Under the pieces are notes generated by a model. That model did not search any database. It saw only the letters and a program-made list of their open reading frames with translations, and was not told the DNA's origin. A program made the translations under genes and the position numbers. A stretch of 64,000 bases of DNA from Hyphomicrobiales bacterium (lineage in GTDB: Bacteria > Pseudomonadota > Alphaproteobacteria > Rhizobiales > Rhizobiaceae), in assembly GCA_900467185.1 (NCBI GenBank), contig UBPA01000011.1, positions 237,615-301,614 on the forward strand, read 5' to 3'. This document shows, piece by piece, positions 59,807-64,000 of this stretch; within the stretch, counting starts at the first letter, position 1, and each line of letters opens with the position of its first letter.

Positions 59807-60826
59807 CTAGATCGCGATCAAGGACGCGCGGTCCCGCCATTGCAACGGCGTCATCTCCGTCACGCGCTTGAATTCGCGATTGAAGTTCGACTTTGTCTGG
59901 AAGCCGACCTCCAGCATGATGTCCGTCACCGACCTCTCGGTTTCCGCGAGCAGCTGGCACGCCTCCGCGATGCGCTGCTCGTTGACATATTGCGAGACGT
60001 TCTTGCCCGTTGCCCGGTTGATCGCAACGGAGATCTGCCGCGCCGGAATGCCGGCTTTCCGCGCCAGCCGATCGAGATTGAGATCGACATCGCGATAGAC
60101 CCGTTTTGCCTGCATCAATGTATCGATCGCCGCCATCGTCCCCGCATCTTCGGCAGCATCAAGCGCCGGGGGCGGACTGGCGACGACGGCCGGCTCCGGC
60201 AAAGAGCCGGTCGCCGCAGCCGCGATCGACAGGATCACCAGCAGGCTGAGATTTCCGATCGCGACCACCGGCCGCGTATGGTCGCCATGCGTCCAGAGGA
60301 AATCCAGAAACACGAACGTATCGACAGCCGCCGACAGGAGAAGACAGAAGGCCGTAAACAGAATGGCGCGATAGGCCGGCACAGCCCCCTCGAACGGTGC
60401 CAGCCGCAAGGCATCCGCGCCCGGCAGCATGAGGCGCAGAATGGCAAGGGCATAGCCGACGAAAACCCCAACGAGAACGACATCGATCCAATCACGCGAC
60501 GCAAGGATGAGCAGACCCACGGTCAACGCCGGCAGCGCATGAAGCATCAGGCCCTTCGCCCCCGGGCGCCGGGTTCCCCGGACGAGCTGGACGACCCCGG
60601 CATAGGCCAAAGGCGGCACGATCGCCGCCCCTACTGGCGCAAGAACCATCACCGCCCGCACATCATAGCCCCATCGCAAACCCGACAGGACCGACTGCCA
60701 GATACTCACGACGATCAAGGCCAGCAGAGGAAGGTTGCGCGTCGATCCCCCATCCCGCCGCAGCACGACGGCGAGAAGGATGAGCAAGAGAAGAGCAACG
60801 ACGAACGGAAGCGGGATGAAGGGCAT
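59807..60826 (-). CDS. membrane-bound AraC-family transcriptional regulator
   Basis: 339 residues. The first ~210 residues hold six to seven hydrophobic helices (PLPFVVALLLLILLAVVLR, LLALIVVSIWQSVL, VMVLAPVGAAIVPPLAYAGVVQLV and on). The C-terminal ~100 residues are an AraC DNA-binding domain: DRLARKAGIPARQISVAINRATGKNVSQYVNEQRI and SVTDIMLEVGFQTKSNFNREFKRVTEMTP. Membrane-sensing AraC proteins of this layout are known near efflux and envelope operons. Start is uncertain (no ribosome site at 60826; a longer frame starts at 60901). It lies 58 bases upstream of the efflux operon, same strand, and likely controls it. Confidence 0.85.
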   Translation of the reverse strand: MPFIPLPFVVALLLLILLAVVLRRDGGSTRNLPLLALIVVSIWQSVLSGLRWGYDVRAVMVLAPVGAAIVPPLAYAGVVQLVRGTRRPGAKGLMLHALPALTVGLLILASRDWIDVVLVGVFVGYALAILRLMLPGADALRLAPFEGAVPAYRAILFTAFCLLLSAAVDTFVFLDFLWTHGDHTRPVVAIGNLSLLVILSIAAAATGSLPEPAVVASPPPALDAAEDAGTMAAIDTLMQAKRVYRDVDLNLDRLARKAGIPARQISVAINRATGKNVSQYVNEQRIAEACQLLAETERSVTDIMLEVGFQTKSNFNREFKRVTEMTPLQWRDRASLIAI

Positions 60827-61052
60827 GGAGAACGGATTTCGGAACGCGGATGACGGCACGGCATCATGGCCGATTTCCCCGCACCCCGCGACCTCAATCA
60901 CGTTCGAGGACGGGCCTTTCCCTCGCGATATCCCTGTGGGCAGGTCCAGACGTTCACCCGGGCAGACCCGGATGTTGCACCTTCATTTTCAGGGACACCC
61001 GCGCATTGGGCACCATCGGGGTCTGAAGGTCGTCTCGAATCTCCGCGGCACG

Positions 61053-62864
61053 CTACGGCTGCCAGTTCGGGCGGTGGGAGGGGTCCAGTCGGCGATCGGT
61101 GAAGAAAGCGGCGCTGATGAACGCAAGATGCGTCAGGGCTTGCGGAAAGTTGCCGAGCTGGCGACCGCGCACATCCTGCTCTTCCGCAAAGAGGCCGAGG
61201 ACATTTGCATAACGCATGCCCTTGGCCATCGTCAGCTGTGCCTCGTCGATGCGTCCGGCCCGGGCAAGGCACTCGGCATACCAGAACGTGCAGGTGGTGA
61301 AAGCCCCCTCCTCGCCCGCAAGGCCGTCCTCGATGCGATAGCGATAGACGAGACCGTCGTCGCAGAGCTGCTCGCCGATGGCATCGAGCGTCTTCAGCCA
61401 GACCGGATCGGTCGAGGAGACGAAGCGCATGAGCGGCATCATGAGAAGCGCGGCATCGAGTGCCGTCCCCCCGCGTTCCTGGACGAAATAACCATGCTCG
61501 GGATGGCGGAAATTCGCCCACACATCGGCATTGATGGCGTCGCGGCACTCCGCCCAGCGCACGATCGGTGCCGGCAGCGAGCGCTTCTTCGCAAGCCGGA
61601 TCGCACGGTCGAGCGCCACCCAGCACATCAGGCGCGAATGCAGGAAGTGGCGCGGCACCGACCGCATTTCCCAGATCCCGGCATCCGGCTTCTGCCAGTG
61701 CTCGATGACATATTCGACGATGTTGCAAACGTGCTGCCAGCCATTGTGGCTGATGGCCTCGCCATATTTGTTGGAGAGATAGACGCTGTCCATCAGCTCG
61801 CCGAAAATATCCAGCTGGGACTGGACGTTTGCGCCATTCCCGATCCGTACCGGCCGGCTGTCGGCATAGCCGGCGAGATGCGGGAGTTCCTCCTCGTCCT
61901 TCGCCTCCGATCCGTCGATCGCATACATGATGCGCAACGGATGGTCGGCGTCCGAAGCCATGACGCGCTGGCCGGCCCATCGGCCGAAATGCTGCGCCTC
62001 CTCCAGAAAGCCGAGCCGCATGAACGCGTAGACCGTGAACGAGGCATCGCGGATCCACGTTGCGCGATAGTCCCAGTTCCGCCCGGCGCCGATCGCTTCG
62101 GGAAGCGAGAAGGTCGCGGCCGCGGCGATCGACCCGTGCTCGCGCGAGGTCAGGAGCTTCAAGGCGAGCGCCGACCGCAGCACCTGTTCGCGCCAGCGGC
62201 CGCGATAGGTCGCCTTGCCGGCCCAGCGGCGCCAGGCTGCCGTCGTTTCCGCGATCTCCGCCAAGATCATCGCGTCGTCGGACATGGTGAGATCGTCGCC
62301 GCCGAGCGTGAACCAGGCCGTCTGGCCGGCCGAAAGCGTAAACGTCGCCTCGGCCGCGCCGTCGGTGGCTGTCAGGGGGATCGATGCGAAGAGACACATC
62401 GTTAGATCCTTGCCCTTGAACGTCACCCCACCATCGATGGCGACACTCTTCGGGATCTCGCGGGCATAATCGAAACGGGGTGCGCACCGGATCGTGAAGG
62501 CAATCGTTCCCCGCGTCACCGAGATCCGGCGGAGAATGCAGCGAGCCGTGTGCCCGGGGTGAACGCGGGCGTCCGGATGCGGCAAGAGGTCCAGGACCTC
62601 AGCACTTCCGCCATCCGCCATCCACCGGGTGATTAGAACGTTGGTCTCGGGCACATAGAGCTGAAGACTGCGCGGATCGGCAAGCTGCGGGGCGATCGTA
62701 AAGGCGCCTCCCTTTTCAGCGTCGAGAAGCTCGGCGAAGATCGTCGGGCTGTCGAGCGCTGGCCAGCAGAGATAATCGAGCGTCCCATCCTGCGCAACGA
62801 GCGCCGCGGTCTCCATGTCTCCGACGATGCCATGCTGGCTGATGGCGCGGTTCGGCTTAACCAT
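61053..62864 (-). CDS. GH15 glucoamylase/trehalase-like glycoside hydrolase
   Basis: 603 residues. N-terminal trehalase/glucodextranase-like beta domain (RAISQHGIVGDMETAALVAQDGTLDYLCWPALDSPTIFAELLD), then the (alpha/alpha)6 GH15 barrel: LPEAIGAGRNWDYRATWIRDASFTVYAFMRLGF, GNGANVQSQLDIFGELMDSVYL and EEGAFTTCTFWYAECLARAG near the second catalytic Glu. Such enzymes release glucose from trehalose or alpha-glucans; similar bacterial proteins of this length are GH15 trehalases. No signal peptide, so cytoplasmic. GGAGTTCC precedes the ATG at 62864, which overlaps the end of the SDR gene by eight bases. Confidence 0.9.
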   Translation of the reverse strand: MVKPNRAISQHGIVGDMETAALVAQDGTLDYLCWPALDSPTIFAELLDAEKGGAFTIAPQLADPRSLQLYVPETNVLITRWMADGGSAEVLDLLPHPDARVHPGHTARCILRRISVTRGTIAFTIRCAPRFDYAREIPKSVAIDGGVTFKGKDLTMCLFASIPLTATDGAAEATFTLSAGQTAWFTLGGDDLTMSDDAMILAEIAETTAAWRRWAGKATYRGRWREQVLRSALALKLLTSREHGSIAAAATFSLPEAIGAGRNWDYRATWIRDASFTVYAFMRLGFLEEAQHFGRWAGQRVMASDADHPLRIMYAIDGSEAKDEEELPHLAGYADSRPVRIGNGANVQSQLDIFGELMDSVYLSNKYGEAISHNGWQHVCNIVEYVIEHWQKPDAGIWEMRSVPRHFLHSRLMCWVALDRAIRLAKKRSLPAPIVRWAECRDAINADVWANFRHPEHGYFVQERGGTALDAALLMMPLMRFVSSTDPVWLKTLDAIGEQLCDDGLVYRYRIEDGLAGEEGAFTTCTFWYAECLARAGRIDEAQLTMAKGMRYANVLGLFAEEQDVRGRQLGNFPQALTHLAFISAAFFTDRRLDPSHRPNWQP

Positions 62865-63669
62865 TGTCACGGAACTCCGGATAGAGCGACATGCCGCCAT
62901 CGACGAAGAGCGTCGTGCCCGTGACGTAGTCGGCTGCATCGGATGCGAGCCAGACGGCCGCGCGGGCGACATCGTCCGGTTCGCCGATTCGCCCATAGGG
63001 GATCAGCCGGAGAAGCTTCGTCAGCGCCGCATCGGTCTCCCACGCGTCGTTGTTGATCGGCGTGCGGATGGCGCCCGGCGCGATGGCATTGACCCGGATG
63101 CCGTCGGCGGCCACTTCCTGAGCGAGAGACCGCGTCAGCATGCGCACGCCGCCCTTGGCCGCGGCATAGTTGACGTGACCGGCCCAGGGGATGATCTCGT
63201 GCACGGAACTCATGGCGATGATGCTGCCGGCGCTGCGGGCGGGCCGGCCCTCCCAGGATTGCGATCGGAAACGGCGCACGGCCTCGCGGGCGCACAGGAA
63301 CTGGCCGGTCAGGTTGATGTCGATGACGGTGTTCCAGTCCTCAAGCGAGAGATCGGCGATGGCCGCATCCTTCTGGACGCCGGAATTGGATACGAGCACA
63401 TCGACGCGGCCGAACGCCGTGACGGCGTCATCGAAGAGCCTGACGACATCGTCTTCCCGTGAGACGTCGGCCTGAACCGCGAGCGCCTTCCCGCCTTCGC
63501 TCGTGATCCTCGCGACCAGCTCCTCGGCCGGCTGCTGCTGAGAGCGGTAGTTGACGATCACGGCCGCACCGGCCTGCGCCATCGCCTCGGCAACGGCAAT
63601 GCCGATCCCGGAACTGGCCCCGGTGACGATGGCCACATGGTTCCCGAGTGTCTGATCCTTCGCTGTCAT
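62857..63669 (-). CDS. SDR-family oxidoreductase, glucose-1-dehydrogenase-like
   Basis: 270 residues. VAIVTGASSGIGIAVAEAMAQAGAAVIVNYRSQQQPAEELV (Asn-Tyr-Arg-Ser after strand 2, an NADP-type pattern), VSNSGVQKDAAIADLSLEDW, MSSVHEIIPWAGHVNYAAAKGG (Ser-Tyr-Lys) and the C-terminal VTGTTLFVDGGMSLYPEF. Closely resembles glucose 1-dehydrogenases. Overlapping the GH15 gene downstream suggests that released glucose is oxidised directly to gluconolactone. First gene of this two-gene transcript. Confidence 0.9.
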   Translation of the reverse strand: MTAKDQTLGNHVAIVTGASSGIGIAVAEAMAQAGAAVIVNYRSQQQPAEELVARITSEGGKALAVQADVSREDDVVRLFDDAVTAFGRVDVLVSNSGVQKDAAIADLSLEDWNTVIDINLTGQFLCAREAVRRFRSQSWEGRPARSAGSIIAMSSVHEIIPWAGHVNYAAAKGGVRMLTRSLAQEVAADGIRVNAIAPGAIRTPINNDAWETDAALTKLLRLIPYGRIGEPDDVARAAVWLASDAADYVTGTTLFVDGGMSLYPEFRDNG

Positions 63670-63910
63670 CGCATGCCTTCTCTGCGTTCGTCCCGACGTG
63701 ATCCGTTCGAGCTGATTGATGCCCGATCCGCATGGGCGATGCCGTGCGAGAGAACGACATAGGGCTCCGCGTCCTGGAAAGAAGGATGTGTGCGAACACG
63801 TTCTTGATCATGGACTTGGTCTGGAAATGACGATCGCTTGATCTCCGACCGAACGTCGCGTTTTTCAGCGTTCCCCTGCGATCTCCCGACGACGGACGGC
63901 TGCGGGAAAC

Positions 63911-63948
63911 GCCAAAACCCCCGCACGCATTCGCGTCGGGGTTTTGGC
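63911..63948. terminator. symmetrical terminator near the right edge
   Basis: GCCAAAACCCC and GGGGTTTTGGC pair over 11 bases, with an inner GACGC/GCGTC-like loop. The T/A runs lie in the stem, so it can act on both strands. The rest of 63670-63983 holds no convincing gene; it carries the SDR leader on its left. Confidence 0.7.
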
Positions 63949-63983
63949 ATTGATATGATGGATTGTTTGCCTATGCAATCACT

Positions 63984-64000
63984 TGGTTGCGGGGGCAGGA
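63984..64000 (-). tRNA. 3' end of a tRNA, probably initiator tRNA-fMet (cut by window edge)
   Basis: On the minus strand the last 17 bases read TCCTGCCCCCGCAACCA, the T-arm 3' side, acceptor strand CCCCGC and an encoded CCA end. This matches the end expected for alphaproteobacterial initiator tRNA, but the anticodon lies outside the window, so the identity is tentative. Confidence 0.6.

Noticed and set aside
63666..63950. 94-codon minus-strand frame upstream of the SDR
   Set aside because: Begins inside the terminator hairpin and ends on the SDR start; composition is not protein-like.
1..64000. CRISPR arrays, insertion sequences, prophage or conjugation genes
   Set aside because: No regularly spaced repeats, transposase, integrase, phage or relaxase motifs were found on either strand.

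Overview
The window is high-GC chromosomal DNA from an alphaproteobacterium, most likely a member of the Rhizobiaceae or a close relative. The signs are dense ABC-transport operons, HWE-type signalling, long palindromic intergenic repeats of the kind common in rhizobia, M81 (MlrC-like) hydrolases and a typical rhizobial rpsU. Genus is inferred, not shown.

Layout. 1-2.3 kb: a cut-off CopC/CopD copper gene, a YcnI-type copper chaperone, a small serine hydrolase and a 69-residue unknown protein. 2.5-5.2 kb: two divergent FMN-dependent (luciferase-like) monooxygenases. 5.2-12.9 kb: housekeeping and stress genes (HPP-CBS membrane protein, Kef-type K+/H+ antiporter with its NAD(P)H oxidoreductase, ribosomal protein S21, Old Yellow Enzyme, VOC protein, PaiB-like and MarR regulators). 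13-31 kb: a large organosulfur locus with two SfnB-like acyl-CoA-dehydrogenase-fold enzymes, a DszA/NtaA-type monooxygenase, a complete RbsABC-type transporter, a CurA-type reductase, a PhnD-like binding protein, a fatty acid desaturase, O-acetylhomoserine sulfhydrylase (metY) and the divergent ssuACB operon. 31-33.5 kb: a 35-residue membrane protein, tRNA-Pro(CGG), a lipoprotein and an MFS exporter. 33.6-48.4 kb: a catabolic island with GH20 hexosaminidase, SDR, RpiR regulator, RidA, two M81 hydrolases, an NTF2-fold protein, a D-threonine-aldolase-type PLP enzyme, a complete carbohydrate ABC transporter and a Gfo/Idh/MocA dehydrogenase. 48.9-64 kb: a secreted family I.3 lipase with RTX repeats, an HWE kinase/response regulator pair, a secreted CMD-CMD-cupin protein, a membrane phosphoesterase, a MacAB-like efflux operon with a membrane AraC regulator, a GH15 glucoamylase-like enzyme overlapping a glucose-dehydrogenase-like SDR, and the 3' end of a tRNA (probably initiator tRNA).

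Two regulons can be read from the DNA. (1) Five sites of the form TCTAY-N7 lie upstream of ssuA, metY, the RbsB-like gene, an sfnB gene and the small unknown gene near 2.3 kb. They suggest one sulfur-responsive regulator and link the sugar-type transporter, the desaturase and the small hydrolase to sulfur scavenging. (2) Four sites matching YGAAAATRAWTT lie between the divergent ridA and NTF2-like genes and upstream of the Gfo/Idh-ABC operon. They tie three transcription units into one regulon, probably under the RpiR protein encoded inside it. Its gene content (hexosaminidase, two MlrC-like hydrolases, D-amino-acid PLP enzyme, RidA, sugar transporter) suggests use of a compound carrying both an amino sugar and D-amino acids. 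This is the most original candidate system in the window. No CRISPR array, insertion sequence, integrase or prophage gene was seen.
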